From NCBI RefSeq assembly GCF_900215245.1, contig NZ_LT907842.1, positions 5,022,001 to 5,086,000 on the forward strand: a stretch of DNA of 64,000 nucleotides, read 5' to 3'. Position 1 is the first letter of the stretch. The number at the start of each line of letters is the position of its first letter. The position numbers and the translations under genes were made by a program. Positions 50,800-60,420 of this stretch are shown one piece after another. Source of the stretch: Pseudomonas fluorescens. GTDB taxonomy: Bacteria > Pseudomonadota > Gammaproteobacteria > Pseudomonadales > Pseudomonadaceae. The notes beneath the pieces were generated by a model. That model worked only from the letters and a program-made list of their open reading frames with translations, ran no database searches and was not told the DNA's origin.

Positions 50800-51822
50800 A
50801 TGAGCACCTGCACAGCGACCCACACCGCCGACCCCGGACTGCTTGAGCACTACGTGAAAAAGATCCTTGCCGCCCCGGTCTACGACCTGGCGGTGCGTAC
50901 CCCGTTGCAAGTCGCCCCCGCACTGTCCGCGTTGCTCGGTAACCAGGTACTGCTCAAGCGCGAAGACCTGCAACCGACTTTTTCCTTCAAGATTCGTGGC
51001 GCCTACAACAAGCTCGTGCAACTGACGCCTGAGCAAAAAGCCCGCGGTGTAGTGACGGCATCGGCCGGTAACCATGCGCAAGGCGTGGCGCTGGCGGCGC
51101 GGGAGCTGGGGATCAAGGCCCGTATCGTCATGCCGTGCAGCACGCCGGAGTTGAAGGTGCTGGGCGTGCGCTCGCGGGGGGCCGAGGCGGTACTGCACGG
51201 GGAGAGCTTTCCGTTTGCCCTGGCGCATGCGCTGCAATTGGCCGAAACCTCGGGGTGCACGTTTGTCTCACCTTTTGACGACCCGGACGTGATCGCTGGC
51301 CAAGGCACTGTGGCCATGGAACTATTGCGCCAGCAACAGGGCCCGCTGGACGCGATTTTTGTGCCGGTGGGCGGCGGTGGCCTGATCGCCGGGATTGCCG
51401 CTTACGTCAAATACCTGCGACCCGAGGTGCGCATCGTCGGCGTCGAGCCCGAAGGCTCCAGCTGCCTGTTGGCGGCCCTGCGTGCGGGTGAGCGCGTGGT
51501 GCTGCCGAGTGTCGACGGGTTTGCCGATGGCACCGCCGTGGCGCAGATCGGCGCCTTCGGCTTTGAGATCTGTCGCGACTGGGTGGATGAGGTCATCACC
51601 GTCAGTAACGACGCGTTGTGCAGTGCCATCAAGCTGATCTACGACGACACGCGCTCCATCACCGAGCCTTCTGGCGCGCTGGCGGTAGCGGGCATTTGCT
51701 GCTATGTGGGGCAACACGGCATGCGCGGGCAGACCCTGGTGGCGGTGAATTCCGGGGCCAATATCAACTTTGATAGTTTGCGACATGTTGCTGAAAGAGT
51801 GGCGGCACAAGGTGCAAGTTAG
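50800..51822 (+). CDS. Threonine ammonia-lyase (dehydratase), short form without ACT domains
   Basis: This 340-residue PLP enzyme of fold type II converts threonine to 2-oxobutyrate, the first step to isoleucine. The PLP lysine is in SFKIRGAYN (Lys64); the phosphate-binding loop is VGGGGLIAG, and SAGNHAQGVA is the substrate loop. It stops after the catalytic domain: the C-terminal ACT-like regulatory domains of biosynthetic IlvA (about 500 residues) are missing, so feedback control by isoleucine is not expected at the protein level. CAGGAG precedes the ATG. A leader-peptide attenuator upstream may supply control instead. A serine-dehydratase activity is possible. Confidence 0.88.
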   Translation: MSTCTATHTADPGLLEHYVKKILAAPVYDLAVRTPLQVAPALSALLGNQVLLKREDLQPTFSFKIRGAYNKLVQLTPEQKARGVVTASAGNHAQGVALAARELGIKARIVMPCSTPELKVLGVRSRGAEAVLHGESFPFALAHALQLAETSGCTFVSPFDDPDVIAGQGTVAMELLRQQQGPLDAIFVPVGGGGLIAGIAAYVKYLRPEVRIVGVEPEGSSCLLAALRAGERVVLPSVDGFADGTAVAQIGAFGFEICRDWVDEVITVSNDALCSAIKLIYDDTRSITEPSGALAVAGICCYVGQHGMRGQTLVAVNSGANINFDSLRHVAERVAAQGAS

Positions 51823-52044
51823 TGCATAAACGTTTAATCGACGCTGTTCGACGATAATTTGCCCTGAGGCAACCGACTTATATAAACCGGCCCGCCACTT
51901 ATGAGGAAAAGTTACAACAAGACTCCGGTTTGCCGAGTAGGCTGGTGAATGTAAGCGCCTTCCAGGGTCGGTAAGGCGTGGCAGGCAAGCGTCTGCCGGA
52001 TACACAATAATTTGTTGGCAGTCTCATAAAAGGAGAGGTTGGCC

Positions 52045-52314
52045 ATGCTTTCGGAATTAGAACTTCGCAGCATTATTGAAGGAAGTTTCCTGCCCAAACG
52101 GTGTGAATGCACCAAAGCCGAAGATGCTTCGCTGACGATCAAGGTCTATGACGACCGCGACCGCGACCGCGTGGATTTGGAAGTCAAAGGCATCAACGCC
52201 GATAAACTCGACAGCAGTCGGGCCATTTGCAATCTCATCAGCGGGTTGCGCGAAGACCTCAAGCATACCCATACACCCGCTCTGCAAAGAGTCGGCGCGC
52301 GCGGCTATTACTAG
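52045..52314 (+). CDS. DUF1652 protein
   Basis: This 89-residue protein (LSELELRSIIEGSFLPKRCECT, then SLTIKVYD and VDLEVKGI) belongs to DUF1652, a small cytoplasmic family confined largely to Pseudomonas and of unknown role. AGGAGAGG sits just before the ATG; a TTG two codons earlier is open but less apt. Its TAG stop interlocks with the stop of the converging gene. Confidence 0.85.
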   Translation: MLSELELRSIIEGSFLPKRCECTKAEDASLTIKVYDDRDRDRVDLEVKGINADKLDSSRAICNLISGLREDLKHTHTPALQRVGARGYY

Positions 52315-52709
52315 CCTGTAGCCTGAGGTTGAATCACCGAAGACCTGTGGGCCTGGATAAACGCCAGGCCCAGTACGGTTTCTGTGGCCACCGCCAGCAG
52401 GATGCCAGGGCCTGCATTGCCACTGATCCATTCACTTAGCCCCAACCCTGCCAGTACCAGACAGCCGGTGGCAAACCCGCTCGTCAGGGCACGGCGTGTC
52501 GCGTCAGAGGGGGCATGGCGTGCGCCATAAAACATGATACCGATGGCCAGGAACAACGCAGCGTTGCGGCGTGCAACCAGGCCGGTAGCGCTGGAGTACT
52601 CAACGCTCCACAGCCACAGCAGCAGGCCCGGGTGTAACCCCCAGAGCAGGGCAAGGGTGAAGCACAACAGGGCGGTAAAGGTGGCGAGGGTGCGGAAACT
52701 CAACGGCAT
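52311..52709 (-). CDS. Small membrane protein, unknown
   Basis: This 132-residue protein has four predicted transmembrane helices (about 8-28, 44-62, 78-95, 102-122) and loops with the pattern SVEYSSATGLVARRNAALFLAIG and YGARHAPSDATRRALTSGF. The arrangement recalls small DUF4345-like four-helix proteins, but I do not assign it. AAGGA lies before the ATG. Confidence 0.75.
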   Translation of the reverse strand: MPLSFRTLATFTALLCFTLALLWGLHPGLLLWLWSVEYSSATGLVARRNAALFLAIGIMFYGARHAPSDATRRALTSGFATGCLVLAGLGLSEWISGNAGPGILLAVATETVLGLAFIQAHRSSVIQPQATG

Positions 52710-52787
52710 GGCGAATCCTTTCAGCCTGGTGACAAGCCCGCAAGATTACGCGTTTGTGCGCGGGCTTGTCGCGTGCCTTTCAACGGC

Positions 52788-53057
52788 TCAATTCTGAAAG
52801 TCGCAGGCTTCGGACATCTTCCGATAGCCCACATCTTCGACTTTTCCGGCTTTATCGACGAACTTGATATCGGCATTGATGACCTTGCACTCATTGGTGT
52901 CGGTTTCGTGCATGGCGATCACCTTGTCGATGTTCAAGGGCATGCCGTATTGATAGGGCACCGGCTTGCCGGCGGCTTGCTGGGTGTCAGCCTGGGCCAG
53001 GCCCGAGACCGCTGCCAGGGCCAGTGTGCTGGTAAAAACCAAGGTACGCAGTTTCAT
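52788..53057 (-). CDS. DUF2790 periplasmic protein
   Basis: This 89-residue protein has a signal peptide (MKLRTLVFTSTLALAAVSGLAQA). The mature part contains PYQYGMPLNIDKVIAMHETDTNECKVINADIKFVDKAGK, the DUF2790 core, with two cysteines that may form a disulfide. The family is widespread in Pseudomonas; some members respond to copper or stress, but no function is certain. GGAGAA precedes ATG 53057. Confidence 0.85.
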   Translation of the reverse strand: MKLRTLVFTSTLALAAVSGLAQADTQQAAGKPVPYQYGMPLNIDKVIAMHETDTNECKVINADIKFVDKAGKVEDVGYRKMSEACDFQN

Positions 53058-53216
53058 GAGGGTTCTCCGCAAGTCGTTCGCGGGCGCATCCACACGATGC
53101 ACCGGCGGCCGCACGTGCCCCGCAGGGCGGTGAGTGCGGTCACGTTCACGATCAACGTGCGGGATTAACCTTGGATTAATGTCGGCCTAACTGACAAAAC
53201 CTTCATGAACGTGTGT

Positions 53217-54155
53217 TCAGCCGAGCTGGTTGCGATACGGCAGGTCCGGCCCGGTCTTGCTGCAGGTCAGGGCGGCGGCACGGATCGCAAAACCCAGCAT
53301 GCTGTCGATCTGCGCACGGGTGAGCTGGTGCAGGCCTTCCACCGAATCCAGCTGCTGCTCGGTCAACCAGGCAATCAACGCCGCCTGGAAGGTATCCCCG
53401 GCGCCGACCGTATCGGCCATCACCACGTTGACCGCCGGTGCCGACCATGTGCCGTGCTGGCGGCTGAAGACGCTGGCGCCGTCGCCGCCACGGGTGAGGA
53501 ACACCAGTTGGCAGCGGTGTTGCAGCCAGCCGTGCAGCACGCTTTCCGGCGACTGATCGGGGTAAAGCAGGTGCAAGTCTTCATCGCTGACCTTGATCAG
53601 GTCGGCGTGCTTGACCAGCTCGGCCACGCGGTTACGCCAAAGCTGGATGTCCGGCTGCGGGTTCAGCCGTACGTTGGGGTCGAGGCTGATCAGGCGCTTG
53701 CCGCTTTCGCGCTTGACCAGGCTCAGCAATGTGTCGCCAATCGGCTGCACCACCAGCGAAAACGAGCCGATGTGCAGTCCGCGAATCTCGTCGCCCAGTG
53801 TCGGCAGGTGCGCGACCTCCAGCAGGCGGTCAGCACAGCCTTCGCCGCGAAAGCTGTATTGCGGCGAGCCATTGGCACCCACGGCGACCATTGCCAGCGT
53901 GGTCGGCGCCGCGAACTCCACCAGGAATTGCTCGCTCACGCCTTCGTCCCTCAGCACTTGCAGCAAGCGGCGCCCAAGGAAGTCGGTGGACAATCCGCCG
54001 AACAGCCCGGCCTCAATGCCCAGGCGACGCAACCCAACCGCGACGTTGAACGGCGACCCGCCGGCAATCGCTTTGTAATTGACCTTGGAGGCCTGCCCGC
54101 TGGCATCCTCTTCGCTGAAAAAATCGAACAGCGCTTCGCCACACACCAGATACAT
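53217..54155 (-). CDS. mtlZ: Fructokinase of the mannitol operon
   Basis: This 312-residue PfkB-family kinase starts MYLVCGEALFDFF and has GGSPFNVAVGLRRLG and the catalytic signature DTVGAGDTFQAALIAWL. As last gene of mtlEFGKDYZ it phosphorylates the fructose made from mannitol by MtlD. It is 12 bp after mtlY on the same strand. Confidence 0.92.
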   Translation of the reverse strand: MYLVCGEALFDFFSEEDASGQASKVNYKAIAGGSPFNVAVGLRRLGIEAGLFGGLSTDFLGRRLLQVLRDEGVSEQFLVEFAAPTTLAMVAVGANGSPQYSFRGEGCADRLLEVAHLPTLGDEIRGLHIGSFSLVVQPIGDTLLSLVKRESGKRLISLDPNVRLNPQPDIQLWRNRVAELVKHADLIKVSDEDLHLLYPDQSPESVLHGWLQHRCQLVFLTRGGDGASVFSRQHGTWSAPAVNVVMADTVGAGDTFQAALIAWLTEQQLDSVEGLHQLTRAQIDSMLGFAIRAAALTCSKTGPDLPYRNQLG

Positions 54156-54167
54156 AGTCGTTCGCTC

Positions 54168-55649
54168 TTAAAGGCTTGCCACGAGCTGTTGATAGCGCTC
54201 GTAGGCGTGTTGATAGGCGCTTACATGGTCGGCCGACGGCAGCGTACGGCTGGCCAGATCGACGCTCACGCATTTGTCGCACAGGCTGGCCAGGGGCTCG
54301 CCGGACTGGCTCCAGGCGGCCTGGATCGCCGCGCCCAGGGCCGCCGCTTCGCTCTGTTCGGTGCAGACCACTTCGGTGTTCATGATATCGGCAACCATCT
54401 GGCGCCACACCGGGCTTTTCGAGCCGCCGCCGATCAGGCGGATGCTCTGGCCTTGCAGGCCGGTCTGGCGCAACAGGTCCAGGCCATACCGCAGGCCGAA
54501 GGTGGTGCCCTCGACCACTGCGCGGCACAGGTTGGCGCGGGTCAGGTTGGTCATGGTCAGGCCGTGTACGCTGCCGGTGGCGTGGGGCAGGGCGGGCACC
54601 CGTTCGCCGTTGAGGAAGGGCAGCATGCTCACGCCATCGGCGCCGATCGGGGCCTGGGCGACCAATGCGTTGAACGCCGCCAGGTCGAGGTCGAACAGCT
54701 CGCGAATCACCCCGGTGGCGTTGGTCAGGTTCATGGTGCAGATCAACGGCAGCCAGCCGCCGCTGGAGGAGCAGAAGGTCGCCACCGATGCCTGCGGGCT
54801 GACATTCGGCTGGTCGGCAAACGCATACACGGTGCCGGATGAGCCCAGGCTCATGGTGATGACACCGGGGGCGATATTGCCGGTGCCGATGGCGCCCATC
54901 ATATTGTCGCCGCCACCACTGGAGACGCTGGCGTTCGGGTTGATGCCCAGGCGCTCGGCGACGGCGGGCAGGATCGTGCCAACCGGCTGATGCGCTTCGA
55001 TCAACGCCGGCAACGCCGCGTGCAGGCGGCCGCTCGGGTCGATGTGCTTGAGCAGTGCCACATCCCATTCACGGCTGCGCACGTTGAAGTAGCCGGTGCC
55101 TGACGCATCGCCGTATTCGGCGACGGCACGGCCGGTCAGCCAGTAGTTGAGGTAGTCGTGGGGCAGCAGGACATGGGCGATGCGGGCGAACACGTCCGGG
55201 TGGTGTTCGCGGGTCCAGAGCAGCTTCGACACCGTATAACCCGGTGCAATCGCCACGCCGAGGCGCTCCAGCGAGCCATGCTCGCCACCCAAATACGCCA
55301 GCAGGCGATCGTTTTCCGGCGCGCTTTCGGTATCGCACCAGAGTTTGGCCGGGCGCAACACCTGGCCTTGGCTATCCAGCAAAACCAGGCCGTGTTGCTG
55401 GCCGGAGACACCGATGCCGAGGATATCCTGGCCATCCACGCCCGCCTGTTGCAGGGCGCGGTGAGTGGCCTCGGTGAAGGCGTCCAGCCATTCCTTTGGG
55501 TGTTGTTCGCGCCGGCCATTGGCGCCGCTGATCAGCGTGTGCGCGGCAGCGCCCAGGCCCAGCACCTTGCCGCTGGAAGCGTCGAGGACGATGGCTTTGG
55601 TGCCTTGGGTGCCGCAGTCGATGCCGAGGTAGAGGTTTTGCTGGGTCAT
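54168..55649 (-). CDS. mtlY: Xylulokinase of the mannitol/arabitol operon
   Basis: This 493-residue FGGY kinase has the N-terminal phosphate loop DCGTQGTKAIVLD, GVSGQQHGLVLLD with the catalytic Asp region, and the C-terminal IRLIGGGSKSPVWRQMVADI. It phosphorylates xylulose formed from D-arabitol by MtlD. The length is standard. A REP pair separates it from mtlD (55694-55780). Confidence 0.92.
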   Translation of the reverse strand: MTQQNLYLGIDCGTQGTKAIVLDASSGKVLGLGAAAHTLISGANGRREQHPKEWLDAFTEATHRALQQAGVDGQDILGIGVSGQQHGLVLLDSQGQVLRPAKLWCDTESAPENDRLLAYLGGEHGSLERLGVAIAPGYTVSKLLWTREHHPDVFARIAHVLLPHDYLNYWLTGRAVAEYGDASGTGYFNVRSREWDVALLKHIDPSGRLHAALPALIEAHQPVGTILPAVAERLGINPNASVSSGGGDNMMGAIGTGNIAPGVITMSLGSSGTVYAFADQPNVSPQASVATFCSSSGGWLPLICTMNLTNATGVIRELFDLDLAAFNALVAQAPIGADGVSMLPFLNGERVPALPHATGSVHGLTMTNLTRANLCRAVVEGTTFGLRYGLDLLRQTGLQGQSIRLIGGGSKSPVWRQMVADIMNTEVVCTEQSEAAALGAAIQAAWSQSGEPLASLCDKCVSVDLASRTLPSADHVSAYQHAYERYQQLVASL

Positions 55650-55693
55650 GGTGGCGTGCTCAGCAGTGTTGTGGGATTGAAAGTGTGATCAAT

Positions 55694-55780
55694 GTGGCAG
55701 CGGGCTTGCTCGCGAATACGGTGTTTCAGTCAATTTATTCTTCATTGACTCACCGCTTTCGCGAGCAAGCCCGCTCCCAC
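55694..55780. repeat. REP pair between mtlD and mtlY
   Basis: Inverted arms (GTGGCAGCGGGCTTGCTCGCG / CGCGAGCAAGCCCGCTCCCAC, one mismatch) lie inside the mtl operon, where the hairpin could protect upstream mtlD mRNA from 3' exonucleases. Confidence 0.85.
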
Positions 55781-55797
55781 ATGTTGATCCGGTTTAG

Positions 55798-57279
55798 TCA
55801 GTTAATCTTGGCGAGCAGACCTTCCAAGGTCTTCGTCACGCCCTGATCTCGAAGGCGTTGATAACACCGCTCGAACGCTGCCACAAACTCCGCTGACTTG
55901 GGAATAGCCGTGCCAAAAATCTCCTCAACACCCAGTAAGCGTTGGCTGATCAGTGCCTCATCACTGACCAGGCCCTGGCAGAACTGCGCCCGCGGGTCCG
56001 GAATCGTGTAGGCCACGCCATTCTCATCGACACCTTTGAGGTACAACGCCCACGCGGCCACCACCAGTGCGGCACGCTCCGTCTCACGCCCATCCGCGAT
56101 CAAACGATTGATGGTCGGCACGGTGAACTTGGGAAACTTCGACGAGCCATCGGAACACACGCGCTCCAACTGGTCGGCAATCGCCTGGTTGGAAAAGCGC
56201 TCCACCAGGGTCTGCTTGTACTGGGTCAAATCAATGCCCGGCACCGGGGCCAGGTTGGGCGTGACGTCCAGGTCCATATAGGCGCGCATATAGGCGACGA
56301 ACAGCGGATCATTCATGGTCTCGTGAACAAACCGGTAACCCTTCAGAAAACCCAGGTAGGTCAGGGCCAGGTGGCTGCCATTGAGCAGGCCGATCTTCAT
56401 CTCTTCGTAGGGCGTGACGTCATCGGTGAACTGCACGCCGACCGTTTCCCAGGCCGGGCGACCGTTGACGAATTTGTCTTCGAGCACCCACTGCACAAAG
56501 GGTTCGCACACCACCGGCCAGGCATCGTCGATACCGTGTTCATCGTGCAACTGCAGACGGTGGGCGGTGCTGGTCATGGGCGTGATGCGGTCGACCATGG
56601 CATTCGGGAAACTGACGTTGGCCTTGATCCAGTCATGCAGCTCAGCGTTGTGCAGGGCAGCAAACGCCAGCAGCGCCTTGCGCGTGACCCCGCCATTGTG
56701 CGGCAGGTTATCGCAGGACATTACGGTGAAGGCCGCAGTGCCGGCCGCGCGGCGTTTGGTCAGCGCCGCGCAGATAAAGCCGAACACGGTTTTCGGTGAC
56801 TCAGGGTGCGCCAGGTCGTGCTGGATCTGCGGCAGGTGGGCCATGAATTCGCCGTTGCTGTCGTCGATGCAGTAGCCGCCCTCGGTGATGGTCAGCGAGA
56901 CGATGCGAATCTCGGGGCTGGCCAGCTTGTCGATCAGCGCTTGAGCGCCGTCTTCGGCCAGCAGCATGTCGCTGATGGCACCGATCACCCGCACTTCGGT
57001 GTCGTCGGTATCGCCCAACTCATACAAGGTGAACAGGTAATCCTGGCCGGCCAGGTCGTCGCGGGCCTTGCGGTCTTCGGCACGCAGGCCGACGCCGCAG
57101 ATGCTCCAGTCGAGGCCAGCGCCGGTATTCATCAAGGCGTCGGTGTAATACGCCTGGTGCGCACGGTGAAAACCACCGACGCCGATATGGGCGATACCCT
57201 GCGTAGTGCTGGCAATCGCGTAGGCCGGGATTTTCACGTGCGGCGCCAGTTGGGTGAGGTTCTGTTTATTCAGTTTCAT
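55798..57279 (-). CDS. mtlD: Mannitol 2-dehydrogenase (polyol dehydrogenase)
   Basis: This is a 493-residue member of the long-chain polyol dehydrogenase family. The nucleotide-binding motif is HIGVGGFHRAHQAYY. The catalytic region reads KIGLLNGSHLALTYLG with the essential Lys and Asn/His. The P. fluorescens enzyme of this length oxidises mannitol, arabitol and glucitol with NAD. I begin at ATG 57279; an open extension into mtlK is rejected. GAGA lies upstream, and the gap to mtlK is 16 bp. Confidence 0.94.
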   Translation of the reverse strand: MKLNKQNLTQLAPHVKIPAYAIASTTQGIAHIGVGGFHRAHQAYYTDALMNTGAGLDWSICGVGLRAEDRKARDDLAGQDYLFTLYELGDTDDTEVRVIGAISDMLLAEDGAQALIDKLASPEIRIVSLTITEGGYCIDDSNGEFMAHLPQIQHDLAHPESPKTVFGFICAALTKRRAAGTAAFTVMSCDNLPHNGGVTRKALLAFAALHNAELHDWIKANVSFPNAMVDRITPMTSTAHRLQLHDEHGIDDAWPVVCEPFVQWVLEDKFVNGRPAWETVGVQFTDDVTPYEEMKIGLLNGSHLALTYLGFLKGYRFVHETMNDPLFVAYMRAYMDLDVTPNLAPVPGIDLTQYKQTLVERFSNQAIADQLERVCSDGSSKFPKFTVPTINRLIADGRETERAALVVAAWALYLKGVDENGVAYTIPDPRAQFCQGLVSDEALISQRLLGVEEIFGTAIPKSAEFVAAFERCYQRLRDQGVTKTLEGLLAKIN

Positions 57280-57295
57280 CACATATCTCGCGAAA

Positions 57296-58399
57296 TCAGG
57301 CGGCAGCGCGCAGTGGTCGGGCCACGGCCACGCCGTCGGTGTCGAACAGATGGCAGTGCGCCGGGTCCAGGTGCAGGTGCAGCGTTTCACCATATTGGCT
57401 GGCCATGTCGCCGCGAATCCGCATGGTCAACGGCTCGCCGTTGGCGGTGATGACGTGGCAGAAGGTGTCGCTGCCCAGGCGTTCGCCGACGTCGGCGGTG
57501 ACAGTCAGCGTGGTTTGGCCGGGCGCCGCTATTTCCAGGTGTTCCGGGCGAATGCCCAGGGTCACCGCGCTGCCCACGCTCAAGCTGGCAGCGCTGAGCG
57601 GCAGGCTGATCCGGGTGCCGGCGTCCAGTTGTACCTCACAGCCCTGGCCCTCAACACGGGTGACCTTGCCCTTGAGGAAACCCATTTTCGGCGTGCCGAG
57701 AAACCCCGCCACAAACAGGTTGGCCGGCTGGTGGTACAGCTCCAGCGGCGAGCCGACTTGCTCGATACGGCCGCTGTTCAGCACAACGACTTTGTCCGCC
57801 AGGGTCATGGCTTCGACCTGGTCGTGGGTCACGTAAATCATGGTCGCCTGCAGTTCTTTATGCAGGCGCGCCAGTTCCAGGCGCATCTGCACGCGCAGGG
57901 CGGCGTCGAGGTTGGACAGCGGTTCGTCGAACAGAAAGATCTTTGGGTTACGCACGATCGCGCGGCCGATGGCCACCCGCTGACGCTGGCCGCCGGACAG
58001 CTGCTTGGGCTTGCGCTCCAGCAACGGGCCGAGTTCGAGAATGCGCGCCGCTTCGCTGACTTTGCTTTCCACCAGCTTCTTGTCCACGCCGGCCAGGTCG
58101 AGGGCAAACGACATGTTCTTGCGCACGCTCATATGCGGGTACAACGCATAGGTCTGAAACACCATCGCCAGGTCGCGCTTGGCCGGGGTGACTTCGGTGA
58201 TGTCGCGGCCATCGAGTTCAATGGTGCCTTCGGTGACTTCTTCAAGGCCCGCGATCAAACGCAGCAGGGTCGATTTACCGCAGCCGGACGGGCCGACGAA
58301 CACCACGAATTCCTTGTCGTTCACTTCCAGGTCAATGCCCTTGATGATGGAAAAGCCTTCGAAGCCTTTTTGCAGATTCTTGATTTTCAGGTTGGCCAT
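57296..58399 (-). CDS. mtlK: Polyol ABC transporter ATP-binding protein
   Basis: This 367-residue MalK-type ATPase has Walker A GPSGCGKST, signature LSGGQRQRVAIGRA, Walker B IFLFDEPLSNLD, H-loop VTHDQVEAM, and a C-terminal regulatory OB domain (IRPEHLEI). GGAGG before ATG 58399 decides the start over the ATG five codons upstream. It energises uptake by MtlEFG. Confidence 0.94.
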   Translation of the reverse strand: MANLKIKNLQKGFEGFSIIKGIDLEVNDKEFVVFVGPSGCGKSTLLRLIAGLEEVTEGTIELDGRDITEVTPAKRDLAMVFQTYALYPHMSVRKNMSFALDLAGVDKKLVESKVSEAARILELGPLLERKPKQLSGGQRQRVAIGRAIVRNPKIFLFDEPLSNLDAALRVQMRLELARLHKELQATMIYVTHDQVEAMTLADKVVVLNSGRIEQVGSPLELYHQPANLFVAGFLGTPKMGFLKGKVTRVEGQGCEVQLDAGTRISLPLSAASLSVGSAVTLGIRPEHLEIAAPGQTTLTVTADVGERLGSDTFCHVITANGEPLTMRIRGDMASQYGETLHLHLDPAHCHLFDTDGVAVARPLRAAA

Positions 58400-58445
58400 G
58401 GGATGGGCCTCCACGTCTAAATTCGTTTTTGTTAGAGAACAGCCG

Positions 58446-59276
58446 TTATTTCACGGCGCCGAAGGACAAACCGCGCACCAGCTGTTTTTGGCTGATCCAG
58501 CCAAAAATCAGGATCGGCGCACAGGCCAGGGTCGAGACGGCAGACAATTTGGCCCAGAACAAACCTTCGGGGCTGGAGTAGGAGGCGATCAGTGCGGTCA
58601 AGGGCGCGGCGCTGGACGAGGTCAGGTTCAACGACCAGAACGCCTCGTTCCAGCACAGGATCAGCGACAGCAACACCGTGGAGGCCAGGCCACCCTTGGC
58701 AATCGGCAGCAGCACGCGGACCATTTCCTGCCACAGCGTGGCGCCGTCCAGGCGGGCGGCTTCGAGGATGTCTTTGGGGATGTCCTTGAAGTAGGTGTAC
58801 ACCATCCACACCACAATCGGCAGGTTGATCAGGGTGTAGATGATGATCAGTGCAATGCGCGTATCCAGCAGGCCAAAGCTCTTGGCCAGCAGGTAGATCG
58901 GCATCAGCACGCCCACGGGTGGCAGCATTTTGGTCGACAGCATCCACAGCAACGTGCCCTTGGTGCGCTGGGTTTCGTAGAACGCCATGGAGTACGCGGC
59001 CGGCACCGAGATCAGCAGGCACAGGGCGGTGGCGCTGAATGAAATCACCACCGAGTTCCAGGCGTAGGCGAAGTAGTTGCTGCGCTCGTTGATGTGCAGG
59101 TAGTTCTCCAGCGTCGGCGTGAAGATGAACTGCGGCGGCGTGGCGAACGCGTCGATTTCGGTTTTGAAGCTGGTCAGTACCATCCAGAAGATCGGGAAGA
59201 AAATCAGGATCGCAATGGCCCAGGCCAGGGTGCCGAGCAACAGGCTTTGCAGGCGGCGGGATTGTTGAAGCGTCAT
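58446..59276 (-). CDS. mtlG: Polyol ABC transporter permease
   Basis: This 276-residue MalG-type permease has six helices, with the EAA loop DILEAARLDGATLWQEMVRVLLPIAKGG contacting MtlK. It sits 10 bp after mtlF and 46 bp before mtlK. Confidence 0.93.
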   Translation of the reverse strand: MTLQQSRRLQSLLLGTLAWAIAILIFFPIFWMVLTSFKTEIDAFATPPQFIFTPTLENYLHINERSNYFAYAWNSVVISFSATALCLLISVPAAYSMAFYETQRTKGTLLWMLSTKMLPPVGVLMPIYLLAKSFGLLDTRIALIIIYTLINLPIVVWMVYTYFKDIPKDILEAARLDGATLWQEMVRVLLPIAKGGLASTVLLSLILCWNEAFWSLNLTSSSAAPLTALIASYSSPEGLFWAKLSAVSTLACAPILIFGWISQKQLVRGLSFGAVK

Positions 59277-59286
59277 GGCGCGGCCC

Positions 59287-60213
59287 TCAAGGCTTGTCAG
59301 TCAGGTTTTTGCCGATCATCCGCACCAGGATGATCGCCGCGATATTGGCGATGACCACGGCAATCAAGCCGCCGGCCGAGGCCATGCCCACGTCGAACTG
59401 CACCAGCGCCTGGTTGTAGATCAGGTAGGCGAGGTTGGTCGAGGCGTAGCCCGGCCCACCGTTGGTGGTGGTGAAGATTTCGGCGAACACCGAGAGCAAA
59501 AAGATCGTCTCGATCATCACCACCACGGCAATCGGGCGGGCCAGGTGGGGCAGGGTCAGGTGCCAGAAGATCGCGATGGCGCCGGCACCGTCCAGGCGTG
59601 CGGCTTCCTTTTGTTCCTGGTCGAGGGACTGCATGGCGGTCATCAGCAGCAAGATGGCGAAGGGCAGCCATTGCCACGAGACAATGATGATGATCGACAG
59701 CAACGGGTAGTGCGCCAGCCAGTCCACGGGCTCGGCGCCGAACAACTTCCACACGGCGGCGAGCACGCCCGACACCGGGTGGAAAATCAGGTTCTTCCAG
59801 ATCAGCGCACCGACGGTAGGCATGATGAAGAACGGCGAAATCAACAACACCCGCACCACGCCGCGACCGAAGAATTCACTCGCCTCAAGCAACGCACTGA
59901 TCAGCACGCCGAACACCACACTGATCAGCAACACGCTGCCGACCAGCAACAGCGTGTTGGTGGCGCCGGGCAGGAAGCCCGAGTCGGTGATGAAGTAGGT
60001 GAAGTTCTCCAGCCCCACGAATTGGTTTTCGCCAGGGTAGAGCAGGTTGTAGCGGATCAGTGAAAAGTACAGGGTCATGCCCAGCGGCACGATCATCCAC
60101 AGCAGCAACAAGGCCACCGAGGGGCTGACGAGGAACCAGCCGGGGTTGGCCAGGCGGCTTTTGCGCGGCGTTTCCTGCGGGGCGGTTTGCACTTGGGCAG
60201 CGTTGGTATTCAT
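59287..60213 (-). CDS. mtlF: Polyol ABC transporter permease
   Basis: This 308-residue MalF-type permease has about six helices and an EAA loop EQKEAARLDGAGAIAIFWHLTLPHLARPI. ATG 60213 is chosen because the frame upstream passes through a REP hairpin. Paired with MtlG it forms the membrane channel. Confidence 0.93.
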   Translation of the reverse strand: MNTNAAQVQTAPQETPRKSRLANPGWFLVSPSVALLLLWMIVPLGMTLYFSLIRYNLLYPGENQFVGLENFTYFITDSGFLPGATNTLLLVGSVLLISVVFGVLISALLEASEFFGRGVVRVLLISPFFIMPTVGALIWKNLIFHPVSGVLAAVWKLFGAEPVDWLAHYPLLSIIIIVSWQWLPFAILLLMTAMQSLDQEQKEAARLDGAGAIAIFWHLTLPHLARPIAVVVMIETIFLLSVFAEIFTTTNGGPGYASTNLAYLIYNQALVQFDVGMASAGGLIAVVIANIAAIILVRMIGKNLTDKP

Positions 60214-60281
60214 AGGGTCAGAACCAGTCAGGTACATGCAGAACGAGAGTCGAAGCGCGGTCAACGTGGGCGCGGGCTTTT

Positions 60282-60382
60282 GTGGGAGCTGGCTTGCCTG
60301 CGATGGCATCCACTCGGCTTAACTGACAGACCGAGGTGTCTGCATCGCAGGCAAGCCAGCTCCCAGCTAAAGCAGCTCCCAC
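60282..60382. repeat. REP pair between mtlE and mtlF
   Basis: GTGGGAGCTGGCTTGCCTGC and the inverted GCAGGCAAGCCAGCTCCCA, with a further GCAGCTCCCAC half-site. It occupies the place of the well-known malE-malF REP of E. coli, where it raises expression of the binding protein relative to the permeases. Confidence 0.85.
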
Positions 60383-60420
60383 ATGAAACGGGTCCCCACA
60401 TTGACAGGGGCTAGCCTGCT

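Noticed and set aside
53205..54842. A 545-codon plus-strand frame antisense to mtlZ and mtlY
   Set aside because: It is a shadow of two clear kinase genes, with biased composition and no motif.
57280..57393. N-terminal extension of MtlD
   Set aside because: It runs into mtlK; the ATG at 57279 gives the known 493-residue length.
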